NCBI RefSeq assembly: GCF_018119405.1
Contig: NZ_JAGPWC010000002.1
Span: 62,001-126,000 of the forward strand
Source: Massilia sp. ST3
GTDB taxonomy: Bacteria; Pseudomonadota; Gammaproteobacteria; Burkholderiales; Burkholderiaceae_D
Length of the DNA: 64,000 nt
Direction: 5' to 3'
Of the stretch, positions 52,789 to 64,000 are shown one piece after another. The position numbers and the translations under genes were made by a program. Below the pieces are notes generated by a model. The model saw only the letters and a list, made by a program, of their open reading frames with translations, ran no database searches and had not been told where the DNA came from. Numbering within the stretch: the first letter of the stretch is position 1; every line of letters starts with the position of its first letter.

Positions 52789-54237
52789 ATGCTCGTTGAA
52801 GCGCTTGCGTCAAACGCCTCTTTCCCCGCCGCCCCGGCGCCCCTCGTGTTCACCCCCAGTGTCGAGTTCGACGCCGGCCTGCTGGGCCGGCTCGGCAAGT
52901 CCGGCCCGCGCTATACCTCCTACCCGACGGCCGACCGCTTCGATGCGGAATTCGGCTACCGCGACTACCTGCACGCCGTCGCCGGCGTGCGCACCCGCGG
53001 CGGCAAGCGTCCGCTCTCGCTCTACCTGCACATCCCATTCTGCGACACCGTGTGCTATTACTGCGCCTGCAACAAGATCGTCACCAGGCGCCGCGACAAG
53101 GCCGCGCTCTACCTGTCCTACCTGAAGCGCGAGGTCGAGATGCAGGGCCTGCTGTTCGCCGGCATGAACGAGGTCGAGCAGCTTCACTTCGGCGGCGGCA
53201 CGCCGACCTACCTGTCCGACGAGCAGATGGGCGACCTGATGGCCCACCTGCGCCGCAGCTTCCGCTTCGCAGCCGACGCCGTGGGCGAGTACTCGATCGA
53301 GGTCGATCCGCGCACCGTGACGGCCGAGCGCGTGCACAACCTGCGGCGCCAGGGCTTCAACCGCATCAGCCTGGGCGTGCAGGACTTCGACCCCGAGGTG
53401 CAGATGGCCGTCAACCGCGTCCAGCCCGAGCACGAGACCCGCGCCGTGATCGACGCCGCGCGCGCCGCGGGTTTTCGCTCGGTGAGCATCGACCTGATCT
53501 ACGGCCTGCCGAAGCAGACCCTGGACAGCATGCGCCAAACGCTGGACAAGGTGGTGGCCGCCGACCCGGACAGGATCTCGGTCTACCACTACGCCCACAT
53601 GCCCCATTTGTTCAAGCCGCAGCGCCGCATCCAGGCCGCCGACATGCCGGACAGCGACACCAAGCTGCGCATGCTCCAGCTGTGCATCGAGCGCCTGGGT
53701 GCGGCCGGCTACGTCTACATCGGGATGGACCATTTCGCCAAGCCGGACGACGACCTGGCCGTGGCCCAGCGCCAGGGCCGCCTGCACCGCAACTTCCAGG
53801 GCTACTCGACCCACGCCGACGCCGACCTGGTGTCCTGCGGCGTGTCGAGCATCAGCGCGGTGGGGGCCACCTATAGCCAGAACGTCAAGACGCTCGACGA
53901 ATACTACGACGCGATCGACGCCAACGAGCTGCCGGTGGCGCGCGGCGTCCGCCTGTCGATGGACGACCTGCTGCGCCGCGCCATCATCCAGAAGCTGATG
54001 TGCCAGTTCGAGCTGTCCGTGGCGGCCATCGAGCAGGCCTTTCCCATCGTGTTCGGGCAGTACTTCGCCAACGAGCTGGCCCAGCTGCGCCAGCTCGAGC
54101 GCGACGGCTTGCTTACCCTGGGTCCGGAATGGATCAGCGTCAGCATGAAGGGGCGCCTCCTGATCCGCAACGTGTGCATGGTGTTCGACCGCTACCTGGC
54201 GGAGCGCACCGGCCCGCGCCATTCGCAAACCATCTGA
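52789..54237 (+). CDS. hemN: Oxygen-independent coproporphyrinogen III dehydrogenase
   Basis: This 482-residue radical-SAM enzyme of anaerobic heme synthesis oxidatively decarboxylates coproporphyrinogen III to protoporphyrinogen IX. The cluster motif is C85-x3-C89-x2-C92 (FCDTVCYYCAC, with an extra Cys94), followed by FGGGTPTYLSDEQ and the HemN-type SYPTADRF start region and C-terminal winged domain. Length is that of true HemN, not the shorter HemW/HutW. It supplies heme for the oxidase genes downstream when O2 is scarce. Confidence 0.95.
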   Translation: MLVEALASNASFPAAPAPLVFTPSVEFDAGLLGRLGKSGPRYTSYPTADRFDAEFGYRDYLHAVAGVRTRGGKRPLSLYLHIPFCDTVCYYCACNKIVTRRRDKAALYLSYLKREVEMQGLLFAGMNEVEQLHFGGGTPTYLSDEQMGDLMAHLRRSFRFAADAVGEYSIEVDPRTVTAERVHNLRRQGFNRISLGVQDFDPEVQMAVNRVQPEHETRAVIDAARAAGFRSVSIDLIYGLPKQTLDSMRQTLDKVVAADPDRISVYHYAHMPHLFKPQRRIQAADMPDSDTKLRMLQLCIERLGAAGYVYIGMDHFAKPDDDLAVAQRQGRLHRNFQGYSTHADADLVSCGVSSISAVGATYSQNVKTLDEYYDAIDANELPVARGVRLSMDDLLRRAIIQKLMCQFELSVAAIEQAFPIVFGQYFANELAQLRQLERDGLLTLGPEWISVSMKGRLLIRNVCMVFDRYLAERTGPRHSQTI

Positions 54238-54245
54238 GGACATCC

Positions 54246-55006
54246 ATGCACGGACTCGCCCTGTTCCCCGTGTTCCTGGTCGGCCTGTTCGGCAGCGTCC
54301 ATTGCGCCGGCATGTGCGGCGGCATCGTCGGCGCGCTGTCGGTCGGCGGCGCCGCCCCGCAACCGGCGCGTCCGGCCTTCCCGGTGCCGGTGCGGACCGT
54401 GACCCTGGCGCCGGCCGCGGGCGTGGCCGCCTACAACACGGGGCGCATCGCGAGCTACATGGCGGCCGGCGCGCTGGCCGGCGGCGCCGCGGCGGGAGCG
54501 GCCAGGTTCGCTGCGCTGCCGGCCTTGCAGGAAGCTGCCTACTGGGCCGCGAACCTGATGCTGGTGGCGCTCGGCCTGTTCCTGATGGACGCCTGGCGCG
54601 GCCTGGCGCGGCTGGAGCAGGGCGGCCAGGCGCTGTGGCGCCACGTGCGCCCGCTGCTGCGCCGCGTCGGCCCGCCGTCCACGCCGGGCCGGATGCTGGC
54701 GGCCGGCGCCCTGTGGGGCTGGCTGCCCTGCGGAATGGTCTATAGCGTGCTGGCGACGGCCATGCTGTCCGGCTCTGCGGTGAACGGGGCGGCGGTGATG
54801 CTAGCCTTCGGCCTGGGCACCCTGCCGATGCTGGCGATGCTCGGCCTGGCCGGCCAGCGCCTGCGGGCGCGGCTGCAAGCGCCCCGCGTGCGCCTGGCCT
54901 GCGGCCTGGTGATCGCCGCCTTCGGCCTGGCCGGCCTGGCGCGCGCCGCCGGCGGCTTGCCCGACAGCTGGGTGCACCTGGTGTGCATCGGCGCCGGGAG
55001 CGCGGC

Positions 55007-55010
<4 letters not shown>
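54246..55010 (+). CDS. SafE/TauE-like membrane protein of the cbb3 assembly cluster
   Basis: This 254-residue protein has about six membrane helices and the conserved GLFGSVHCAGMCGGIVGAL start and GWLPCGMVYSVLATAML centre, typical of the 'sulfite exporter TauE/SafE' relatives beside ccoI. The Cys pairs in the membrane suggest copper or thiol chemistry. Its stop overlaps the ccoI start by 4 bp. The role in oxidase maturation is inferred from neighbourhood. Confidence 0.88.
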
Positions 55011-57487
<2,477 letters not shown>

Positions 57488-57488
57488 C

Positions 57489-57629
57489 ATGGAAGCCCTG
57501 TATTTGCTGATACCGCTGAGTATCTGCCTGGTGGCGCTGGCGGTGTGGGTGTTCTTCGGCGCGGCCGAGAGCGGGCAGTTCGACGATCTCGAAGGGCCGG
57601 CGCTGCGCATCCTGCGCGATGACGAGTAG
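57489..57629 (+). CDS. ccoS: cbb3 oxidase maturation protein CcoS
   Basis: This 46-residue protein has a single membrane helix (LYLLIPLSICLVALAVWVFFGAAESGQFDDLEGPA). The pattern of a short helix followed by WxxxxGQFDDLxxPxxRIL is diagnostic of CcoS, needed for cofactor insertion into cbb3 oxidase. It begins one base after the ccoI stop. Confidence 0.93.
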   Translation: MEALYLLIPLSICLVALAVWVFFGAAESGQFDDLEGPALRILRDDE

Positions 57630-57699
57630 GGTGGGCTGATTTCCCGCAGAGGCGGTGATGATTGGCGTGTGTAATGTCGCGCGGGCGCCGGGTGAACGC

Positions 57700-57765
57700 G
57701 TCGGCGGCGGAGCCGCCGACCCTTACGGGTAGAAATAGTTAGAGACGTAGGGTCGGCGGCTCCAC
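57700..57765. repeat. GC-rich inverted repeat between convergent genes (REP-like)
   Basis: A perfect 21-bp palindrome (GTCGGCGGC-GGA-GCCGCCGAC) at 57700-57720 is followed by an inverted copy of its right half and flank: arms at 57709-57727 and 57746-57763 around an 18-bp AT-rich loop. It lies between the 3' ends of ccoS and the DksA-like gene, so it may act as a two-way transcription stop. It also has the look of a dispersed intergenic repeat. Confidence 0.65.
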
Positions 57766-57858
57766 CGTGAACGATGCGGTTCGCCGGCGCCTGCGCCGCC
57801 GACGCGGGGATCGTTGACGTATGAATCGCCGCGCCCCGAGATCGGTCGCGAGGGGCTG

Positions 57859-58257
57859 TCACATCGACGGCCCGCGTCCCGTGCGCTGCTCCTTCTCGGT
57901 CTGTTCCTGGCACCCGATGCACATGCGTACCGTCGGCGTGGCCAGCAGGCGCGCTTCCGGAATCTCGCAGCCGCAGGATTCGCAGATTCCCGCGCCGCCG
58001 GCTTCCAGCTTGCCGAGGGCGACGTCGATCTCGTGCAGCAGCGCCGCCTCGTGCCCGGCGAAGTGTTCCTCGTCGTGGCTGATCATTTCGGCGGTGACGC
58101 GGTCGTCGCCAGGCACTTCATGCGACAGCGGCCCGATCGCGGGCGCCTCGCCTTCGGCCGCATCGGTGCGCGCACGGACGGTGCGCAGGGTGGATTCGCG
58201 CGCCTGCTGCAGGCGCCGGGTCATTTCGTCGTGGACGGATTGCGAAAGCGGCGGCAT
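57859..58257 (-). CDS. TraR/DksA-family zinc-finger protein
   Basis: This 132-residue protein has a C-terminal zinc finger (CESCGCEIP, then CIGCQ) and a helical N-terminal half (VHDEMTRRLQQARESTLRTV). DksA-like proteins bind RNA polymerase and modify its response to ppGpp. AAGGA lies 8 bp before the chosen ATG; an earlier in-frame start is weaker. An FNR-like box is centred 72 bp upstream. Confidence 0.88.
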   Translation of the reverse strand: MPPLSQSVHDEMTRRLQQARESTLRTVRARTDAAEGEAPAIGPLSHEVPGDDRVTAEMISHDEEHFAGHEAALLHEIDVALGKLEAGGAGICESCGCEIPEARLLATPTVRMCIGCQEQTEKEQRTGRGPSM

Positions 58258-58322
58258 AGCGATTTTCCTTGCGAAAGAAGAAAAACCCAAACCGAGCGGG
58301 GATGCTCCGCCTGCGAGGAACT

Positions 58323-58336
58323 TTGATTCATCTCAA
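58323..58336 (-). promoter_or_regulatory. FNR box upstream of the DksA-like gene
   Basis: TTGAT-TCAT-CTCAA matches nine of ten consensus positions. It is one of two FNR-type boxes in the 242-bp region between the divergent DksA-like and ccoN genes. Confidence 0.65.
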
Positions 58337-58420
58337 AACGGCGCCACTGATGTTGCGGAACGACGCGCTGCTCACTCGGTAACAACACTCCGCTCTTTAC
58401 CTCATCCGATGCTGAACAAT

Positions 58421-58434
58421 TTGATTCACATCAA
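58421..58434 (+). promoter_or_regulatory. FNR box upstream of ccoN
   Basis: TTGAT-TCAC-ATCAA is a ten-of-ten consensus match, centred about 73 bp before the ccoN start codon. FNR/Anr activation of ccoNOQP is well established in related bacteria. Confidence 0.88.
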
Positions 58435-58499
58435 GGATTTTTAAGGTTCCGAAAAGCACACTCCTGACTGTCATCCATACGATTTTTCAGGAGAGCATC

Positions 58500-59960
58500 T
58501 TGGACAGCAGTCTAAATTATAACTACAAGATCGTGCGCCAGTTTGCCATCGCGACCGTAGTCTGGGGCGTGATCGGCATGGCCGCCGGCGTCTTCATCGC
58601 CGCCCAGCTGGCGTGGCCCGCGCTGAACTTCGACATCCCGTGGCTGAGCTACGGACGCCTGCGTCCACTGCACACCAACGCGGTGATCTTCGCCTTCGGC
58701 ATCTGCGGCCTGTTCGCCACCTCCTACTACGTGGTCCAGCGCACCTGCCAGGTACGGCTGTTCTCCGACAAGCTGGCCGCCTTCACCTTCTGGGGCTGGC
58801 AGGCGGTGCTGGTCTCGGCCGCTATATCGCTGCCGATGGGTTTCACGCGCGGCAAGGAATACGCCGAGCTCGAATGGCCGATCGCGATCCTGATCACGGT
58901 CGTCTGGGTCGCCTATGCCGTGGTCTTCTTCGGCACCATCGTCAAGCGCAAGGTCAAGCATATCTATGTGGCCAACTGGTTCTTCGGCGGCTACATCCTC
59001 GCGGTCGCCGTCCTGCATGTGGTGAACGGCATGGCGATTCCCGTCTCCGCCATGAAGTCCTACTCGGTCTACGCGGGCGTGCAGGATGCCATGATCCAGT
59101 GGTGGTACGGCCATAACGCGGTGGGCTTCATCCTGACCGCCGGCTACCTGGGCATGGTCTATTACTTCATCCCCAAGCAGGCCGAGCGCCCGGTGTACAG
59201 CTACCGCCTGTCGATCGTGCACTTCTGGGCCCTGATCTTCACCTACATGTGGGCCGGACCGCACCACCTGCACTACACCGCGCTGCCCGACTGGACCCAG
59301 TCGATCGGCATGGTGTTCTCGCTGATCCTGCTGGCGCCGTCCTGGGGCGGCATGATCAACGGGATGATGACCCTGTCGGGCGCCTGGCACAAGCTGCGCT
59401 CGGACCCGCTGCTCAAGTTCATGATCGTCTCGCTTTCCTTCTACGGCATGGCCACCTTCGAGGGCCCGATGATGTCGATCAAGACCATCAACTCGCTGTC
59501 GCACTACACGGACTGGACCGTGGCCCACGTCCATGCGGGCGCCCTGGGCTGGGTCGGCTTCATCACCATGGGCTCGGTCTACTACCTGATCCCGCGCCTG
59601 GCGGGCAAGAAGCAGATGGCCAGCATGGCCCTGGTCGAGACCCACTTCTGGGTCGCCACCATCGGCATCGTCCTGTACATCGCCTCGATGTGGATCGCCG
59701 GCGTGATGCAGGGGCTGATGTGGCGCGCGGTGAACCCGGACGGCACCCTGACCTATACCTTCGCCGAAAGCGTCAAGGCCACCTATCCCTACTATGTGAT
59801 CCGCTTCACCGGCGGCTTCCTCTACCTGTCGGGCATGGTGCTGATGGCCTATAACACCTGGCTGACCATGCGCGGCACCGCCAGCGTGGATGCGCGCATC
59901 CCAACCGGTCCCCACAAACCCCAGCTGGCGACGAACGCCGGCGAGCCAGTCCACGCTTGA
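58500..59960 (+). CDS. ccoN: cbb3-type cytochrome c oxidase subunit I
   Basis: This 486-residue catalytic subunit of the high-affinity terminal oxidase reduces O2 to water with proton pumping. It is a 12-helix membrane protein; visible ligands include [12 protein letters not shown] (low-spin heme His), [38 protein letters not shown] (CuB His and the cross-linked Tyr region), [13 protein letters not shown] (CuB His pair) and [14 protein letters not shown] (heme ligands). It begins with TTG, supported by AGGAGAG 6 bp upstream; no ATG fits. It heads ccoNOQPGH. Confidence 0.96.
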   Translation: MDSSLNYNYKIVRQFAIATVVWGVIGMAAGVFIAAQLAWPALNFDIPWLSYGRLRPLHTNAVIFAFGICGLFATSYYVVQRTCQVRLFSDKLAAFTFWGWQAVLVSAAISLPMGFTRGKEYAELEWPIAILITVVWVAYAVVFFGTIVKRKVKHIYVANWFFGGYILAVAVLHVVNGMAIPVSAMKSYSVYAGVQDAMIQWWYGHNAVGFILTAGYLGMVYYFIPKQAERPVYSYRLSIVHFWALIFTYMWAGPHHLHYTALPDWTQSIGMVFSLILLAPSWGGMINGMMTLSGAWHKLRSDPLLKFMIVSLSFYGMATFEGPMMSIKTINSLSHYTDWTVAHVHAGALGWVGFITMGSVYYLIPRLAGKKQMASMALVETHFWVATIGIVLYIASMWIAGVMQGLMWRAVNPDGTLTYTFAESVKATYPYYVIRFTGGFLYLSGMVLMAYNTWLTMRGTASVDARIPTGPHKPQLATNAGEPVHA

Positions 59961-59976
59961 GCACGAAGGAACCATC

Positions 59977-60591
59977 ATGAAATTTACCCACGAGTGGATC
60001 GAGAAGAATCCCTGGCTCCTGATCGGACTGGTCCTGCTGGTCATCTCCTTCGGCGGCCTGGTCGAGATCGTGCCGCTGTTCTTCCAGAAATCCACCACCG
60101 AGCCGGTGGCTGGCTTGAAGCCATATTCGCCGCTGCGCCTGGCGGGACGCGACATCTACATTCGCGAAGGCTGCTACAACTGCCACTCGCAGATGATCCG
60201 GCCCTTCCGCGCCGAGACCGAGCGCTACGGCCACTATTCCGTCGCCGGCGAATTCGTCTACGACCACCCCTTTCAGTGGGGCTCGAAGCGCACCGGCCCC
60301 GACCTGGCGCGCGTGGGCGGGCGCTACAGCGACGAATGGCACCGCACCCACCTCGACAACCCGCGCGACGTGGTGCCGGAATCGAACATGCCCGGCTACC
60401 CCTGGCTGGCGCAGAACAAGCTGGTCCCGGCCGAGATTTTGCCGAAGATGCGCGCCATGCAGACGATCGGCGTGCCGTATTCGGACGCCGAGGTGGCTGC
60501 GGCGCCCGGCGAACTGGCCGGCAAGACCGAACAAGACGCCCTGGTCGCCTACCTGCAAGGCCTGGGCACCCAGATCAAGACGAGGAATTGA
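59977..60591 (+). CDS. ccoO: cbb3 oxidase monoheme subunit II
   Basis: This 204-residue membrane-anchored c-type cytochrome has one N-terminal helix ([26 protein letters not shown]) and one heme site, C66-YN-C69-H70, with axial Met probably in the SNMPGYPWL segment. It passes electrons from CcoP to CcoN. GAAGGA precedes the ATG, 16 bp after ccoN. Confidence 0.96.
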   Translation: MKFTHEWIEKNPWLLIGLVLLVISFGGLVEIVPLFFQKSTTEPVAGLKPYSPLRLAGRDIYIREGCYNCHSQMIRPFRAETERYGHYSVAGEFVYDHPFQWGSKRTGPDLARVGGRYSDEWHRTHLDNPRDVVPESNMPGYPWLAQNKLVPAEILPKMRAMQTIGVPYSDAEVAAAPGELAGKTEQDALVAYLQGLGTQIKTRN

Positions 60592-60592
60592 G

Positions 60593-60757
60593 ATGGCACT
60601 GCAACAGATTTTCGACAGCGCGAGCAGCTTGATGACCGTGGTCAGCTTCACGACCTTCCTGGGCATCCTGGGCTGGACCTACGTGCTCCACAAGAACAAG
60701 GATTTCGACGCGGCGGCCGCGCTGCCCTTCGCCGACGAGGAGCAAGAGCATGGCTGA
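60593..60757 (+). CDS. ccoQ: cbb3 oxidase subunit CcoQ
   Basis: This 54-residue single-helix protein (LMTVVSFTTFLGILGWTYVLHKNKDFDAAAALPF) is typical in length and charge for CcoQ, which stabilises the oxidase complex. It starts one base after the ccoO stop and overlaps ccoP by 8 bp. Confidence 0.93.
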   Translation: MALQQIFDSASSLMTVVSFTTFLGILGWTYVLHKNKDFDAAAALPFADEEQEHG

Positions 60758-61688
60758 TTTCTTCAACGGCTTCTGGCACTGGTACATCGCCGTCATCACG
60801 GTGCTGTCCATCCTGGGCTGCGGCATCCTGCTGTGGTCGCAGTCGGTGCACAAGGTCAAATTGGACGCCAGGGGCGAGCCGTACGAGACCACGGGCCACG
60901 TCTGGGACGAGGACCTGACCGAGCTGAACACCCCGATGCCGCGCTGGTGGATGTGGCTGTTCTACCTGACCATCGTGTTCGCCCTGGCCTACCTGGTGCT
61001 GTATCCGGGCCTGGGCAGCTATGCGGGCAAGCTGGGCTGGAATTCGACGGGCGAGTACCAGGCGGAGCTCGCCCAGGCCAAGGCCGGCTACGGCCCGCTG
61101 TTCGCGCAGTACGCCAAACAGGACCTGAAGGCGGTGGCGGCCGACCCGCAAGCCCAGGCCATCGGCGAGCGCCTGTTCCTGAACTACTGCGCCCAGTGCC
61201 ACGGGTCCGACGCGCGCGGCAACAAGGGTTTTCCGAACCTGACCGACGGCGACTGGCTGCACGGCGGCGAACCGGCCACCATCAAGGCCAGCATCATGAA
61301 CGGCCGCATCGGCATGATGCCGGCCATGGGCGGGGCGCTCGGCGCCGACAAGGACGTCGAGGCGGTGGCGCATTACGTCCGCAACCTGTCCGGCCTAACC
61401 GCCGACCCGGTGAAGGTCGCCTTCGGCAAGCCGAAGTTCGCCGCCTGCGTGGCCTGCCACGGCGCGGAAGGCAAGGGCAACCCGATGATGGGCGCGCCCA
61501 ACCTGGCCGACAAGACCTGGCTGTATGGCGGCAGCGCCGAGACGGTAATGGAAACCATCCGCAAGGGCCGCACCAATACCATGCCCGCCTTTGGTGAATT
61601 CCTCGGCGAAGAGAAGGTGCACGTCCTGGCGGCCTACGTGTGGGGCCTGTCCAACGAGATCCCGGCCAGGACGGTGGAGGCCAAGTGA
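60750..61688 (+). CDS. ccoP: cbb3 oxidase diheme subunit III
   Basis: This 312-residue protein has two N-terminal membrane helices (WYIAVITVLSILGCGILLW and WWMWLFYLTIVFALAYLVLY) and two c-type heme sites, C147-x2-C150-H and C233-x2-C236-H. It accepts electrons from soluble cytochromes. Two helices, as opposed to one, is the longer CcoP form. Its stop overlaps the ccoG start (GTGA). Confidence 0.96.
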   Translation: MADFFNGFWHWYIAVITVLSILGCGILLWSQSVHKVKLDARGEPYETTGHVWDEDLTELNTPMPRWWMWLFYLTIVFALAYLVLYPGLGSYAGKLGWNSTGEYQAELAQAKAGYGPLFAQYAKQDLKAVAADPQAQAIGERLFLNYCAQCHGSDARGNKGFPNLTDGDWLHGGEPATIKASIMNGRIGMMPAMGGALGADKDVEAVAHYVRNLSGLTADPVKVAFGKPKFAACVACHGAEGKGNPMMGAPNLADKTWLYGGSAETVMETIRKGRTNTMPAFGEFLGEEKVHVLAAYVWGLSNEIPARTVEAK

Positions 61689-63064
61689 ACGCGCCGAAGG
61701 AAACCGTGATCCACATGTACGCCGCGCGGGAGGAGATCTACCCGCGCGAGATCAAGGGCCGCTATGCGTCCTTGCGCTGGGCCTGCGTGTGGCTCACCCA
61801 GCTGCTGTTCTACGGCCTGCCGTGGCTCCAGATGAACGACCGCCAGGCGGTGCTGTTCGACCTGGCCAGCCGCAAGTTCTACCTGTTCGGGCTGGTGTTC
61901 TGGCCGCAGGACTTCATCTACCTGGCATCGCTCCTGATCGTCTGCGCCTACGGCCTGTTCCTGGTGACGGCGGTGGCGGGCCGCGTCTGGTGCGGCTTCG
62001 CCTGCCCGCAGACGGTGTACACCGAGATCTTCCTCTGGATCGAGCGCAAGATCGAAGGCGCGCGCAGCGCCCGCATCCGCCTCGACCGCCAGCCCTGGAC
62101 CCTGGAAAAGATCGCGAAGAAAGGCAGCAAGCACCTGGCCTGGGGCGTGGTGGCCCTGTGGACCGGCTTTTCCTTCGTCGGCTATTTCACGCCGGTGCGC
62201 GAGCTGAGCTTCGAGCTGCTGGGCATGACGCTCGGCCCCTGGGAAGCCTTCTGGGTGCTGTTCTACAGCCTCGCCACCTACGGCAACGCCGGCTGGCTGC
62301 GCGAACAGGTGTGCAAGTACATGTGCCCCTACGCGCGCTTCCAGAGCGCGATGTTCGACAAGGACACCCTGATCGTCACCTATGACGCCGCCCGCGGCGA
62401 ACCGCGCAACGCACGCCCCAGGACGCAAGGGGCAGGGGACTGCATCGACTGCAGCATGTGCGTGCAGGTCTGCCCGACCGGCATCGACATCCGCAAGGGC
62501 CTGCAATACGAATGCATCGGCTGCGCCGCCTGCGTGGACGCCTGCAACGGCGTCATGGACAAGGTCGGCAAACCGCGCGGCCTGATCCGCTACGCGACCG
62601 AGAACGGCCTGGCGCACAAGCTGGACGCCGCCGCTATCCGCAAGCGCATGCTGCGTCCGCGCGTGCTGGTGTATGCCGCAGTGCTGGCGGCCCTGGTGGC
62701 CGGCATGAGCCTGTCGATCGCCGTGCGCAATCCGCTCAAGCTGGACGTGATCCGCGACCGCGGCTCGATGGGCCGCGAAGTGGAGGACGGCATGATCGAG
62801 AACGTCTACCGGCTGCAGGTGATGAACACCAGCGAAGCGCCGCGCCGCCTGAAGATCGCCGTCAGCGGCATCGCGTCGGCCAAGGTGGCCGGGGAAGACA
62901 TCGTCGAGATCGACGCGGCCAGCACGCGCGCGGTGCCGGTGCGGGTGCGCATCGGCAGCGGCGCGGCCGCGCCAGGCTCGAACAGGATCGATTTCACCTT
63001 GAGCGCCGTTGGCGACCCTGCTGTGCAGGTGTCGGAGGACGCGGTGTTCATCGTGCCGAAGTGA
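61685..63064 (+). CDS. ccoG: cbb3 oxidase accessory protein CcoG
   Basis: This 459-residue membrane iron-sulfur protein has several helices, RVWCGFACPQTVYTEIF and QVCKYMCPYARFQ cysteine motifs, two 4Fe-4S sites (CIDCSMCVQVCPTGID and CIGCAACVDACN) and a C-terminal Ig-like periplasmic domain. CcoG is a Cu(II) reductase that prepares copper for the oxidase. The GTG start overlaps ccoP, with GGAGG 5 bp upstream. Confidence 0.95.
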   Translation: MNAPKETVIHMYAAREEIYPREIKGRYASLRWACVWLTQLLFYGLPWLQMNDRQAVLFDLASRKFYLFGLVFWPQDFIYLASLLIVCAYGLFLVTAVAGRVWCGFACPQTVYTEIFLWIERKIEGARSARIRLDRQPWTLEKIAKKGSKHLAWGVVALWTGFSFVGYFTPVRELSFELLGMTLGPWEAFWVLFYSLATYGNAGWLREQVCKYMCPYARFQSAMFDKDTLIVTYDAARGEPRNARPRTQGAGDCIDCSMCVQVCPTGIDIRKGLQYECIGCAACVDACNGVMDKVGKPRGLIRYATENGLAHKLDAAAIRKRMLRPRVLVYAAVLAALVAGMSLSIAVRNPLKLDVIRDRGSMGREVEDGMIENVYRLQVMNTSEAPRRLKIAVSGIASAKVAGEDIVEIDAASTRAVPVRVRIGSGAAAPGSNRIDFTLSAVGDPAVQVSEDAVFIVPK

Positions 63065-63077
63065 GAAGGAGCCAGAC

Positions 63078-63602
63078 ATGCAATCCGCAATCCATCCCTT
63101 GTGGCGCGACGCCACCCCTTGGTACCGGCACCGCTGGCCGTGGTTCCTGATGATCGGCCCGGTGCTGGTGCTGGTCGCCGGCGCCATCACGGCCTGGCTG
63201 GCCGTCAGCCGTCCGGACGCCCTGGTGGTGGGCGACTACTACAAGCAGGGCAAGGCCATCAACCAGGACCTCCGGCGCGACCGCGTCGCCAGCAGCCTGG
63301 GCCTGCGTTTCAGCGCGCGCCACGACGTCCGGGCCGGCCGCCTGGAGGGCCGGCTGGAAAGCCATGGCAAGCCGGTGCCGGCGCCTTTCCACATCCGCCT
63401 GGCGCATCCGACCCAGCCCGAAAAGGACTTGGTGCTGGAAGCGCTGCCGGATGCGAATGGCCGCTTCGCCGCCGCCTTGCCGGTGCTGGAGCACACCCAC
63501 TGGCAGGTGGTGGTCGAAGGCGCGGCGCGCGACTGGCGCCTGGCGCGCAGCTGGAGTCCGGCGCGCCAGGACGTGCTGGCGATCGCGGCGGACGCGCGCT
63601 GA
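63078..63602 (+). CDS. ccoH: cbb3 oxidase assembly protein CcoH/FixH
   Basis: This 174-residue protein has one membrane helix (WPWFLMIGPVLVLVAGAITAWLAV), then the conserved DALVVGDYYKQGKAINQDLRRD and a small periplasmic domain, the FixH layout. It is needed for oxidase assembly, probably with CcoI. AAGGAG precedes the ATG. It ends 7 bp from the convergent protease gene. Confidence 0.93.
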   Translation: MQSAIHPLWRDATPWYRHRWPWFLMIGPVLVLVAGAITAWLAVSRPDALVVGDYYKQGKAINQDLRRDRVASSLGLRFSARHDVRAGRLEGRLESHGKPVPAPFHIRLAHPTQPEKDLVLEALPDANGRFAAALPVLEHTHWQVVVEGAARDWRLARSWSPARQDVLAIAADAR

Positions 63603-63609
63603 AGGCTGC

Positions 63610-64000
63610 TCAGGGCGCGGCCGCCTGGGCCGGCGCACGGCACAGCGGCGACTGGGAGGCGGCCCACTCGGCAGCCTGGCGCACGGCGGCACCCTCCGCT
63701 GCGGGCACCTGGACAGGAATGCCGCCCCGGATCACGGGCGCATCGCCGACGGCGTAGCGCCGCTCCGACAGCACCAGGGTCGAGCCGTCGGCCATTGGAT
63801 AGACCATGTTCGCGGTCGTCAGGCCGTGCGAGGTGGCGCCGAAGGTGCGGACCCGTTCGCCTTCTCCCATCAGGGCCACCAGCAGCATTTCTCCCGCGCT
63901 CGAGGTCTGCCCGCCGACCACGACGCCCAGCGGCGTGCCGGCGAAGCGCAGCAGCGGATTTTGTCCTTCACCGCCGTGGCGCCGCTCGATCTGCTCGAGC
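63610..64000 (-). CDS. S41-type peptidase, C-terminal part
   Basis: About 130 residues are visible, and the gene runs off the right edge. The sequence GVVVGGQTSSAGEMLLVALMGEGERVRTFGATSHGLTTAN matches the catalytic Ser region and following segment of S41 (C-terminal processing-type) peptidases; the Ser is in TSSAGE. A downstream VYPMADGSTLVL strand is also typical. N-terminal signal and PDZ parts lie outside the window. Confidence 0.8.
   Translation of the reverse strand, partial: LEQIERRHGGEGQNPLLRFAGTPLGVVVGGQTSSAGEMLLVALMGEGERVRTFGATSHGLTTANMVYPMADGSTLVLSERRYAVGDAPVIRGGIPVQVPAAEGAAVRQAAEWAASQSPLCRAPAQAAAP

Noticed and set aside
57814-58326. A plus-strand frame of 170 codons over the DksA-like gene
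   Set aside because: The opposite strand encodes a complete four-Cys zinc finger protein with a ribosome site; this frame is its shadow.

Overview
The window looks like a chromosome segment of a high-GC betaproteobacterium of the Oxalobacteraceae, Massilia/Telluria/Duganella type. This is inferred from gene content and codon bias, not from a marker gene. It holds about 57 protein-coding loci, one insertion sequence and three broken genes. I see no tRNA, rRNA or CRISPR array.

Layout. (1) 0-2.3 kb: a divergent tricarboxylate-uptake set made of an OmpR-type regulator fragment, a porin and a solitary TctC/Bug binding protein. Three TGAAAG repeats with exact 11-bp spacing lie between the regulator and the porin. 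(2) 2.3-7.0 kb: an Lrp-type regulator divergent from a fused indolepyruvate ferredoxin oxidoreductase, which ends in a strong terminator. (3) 7.2-13.3 kb: a 2014-residue kinase-like/ATPase/GAF/PAS/GGDEF/EAL protein. (4) 13.7-19.6 kb: a complete IS1595-family element next to a copper-handling operon (cysteine-rich storage protein, CusF-like protein, multicopper oxidase, TolC-like protein, two small periplasmic proteins), with a CueR-like operator upstream. (5) 19.5-44 kb: mostly single genes for signalling and metabolism, including the dadA-dadX/lrp alanine-catabolism locus, phaB, four LysR/MarR/Lrp regulators and three further c-di-GMP proteins. (6) 44.1-50.9 kb: a visibly lower-GC type VI secretion cargo island: vgrG with a C-terminal adaptor-like domain, a candidate toxin, an immunity-like gene, a decayed second copy of that gene, and a PAAR tip. 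(7) 51-64 kb: a microaerobic respiration block with an Aer-like chemoreceptor, hemN, a SafE-like membrane protein, ccoI, ccoS, a DksA-like protein and ccoNOQPGH, followed by a truncated S41-type protease.

The strongest cross-cutting signal is regulatory. Seven FNR/Anr-type boxes (TTGAT-N4-ATCAA or close variants) lie 72-96 bp upstream of the start codons of phaB, a diguanylate cyclase, a hemerythrin-like gene, the Aer-like receptor, hemN, the DksA-like gene and ccoN. This suggests that low oxygen jointly switches on high-affinity respiration, oxygen-independent heme synthesis, aerotaxis, oxygen binding, c-di-GMP synthesis and polyhydroxyalkanoate metabolism. Most other findings are small, checkable genetic events: a G6-tract frameshift in the transposase, an in-frame amber codon in a small gene, and two single-base deletions in the second immunity gene.
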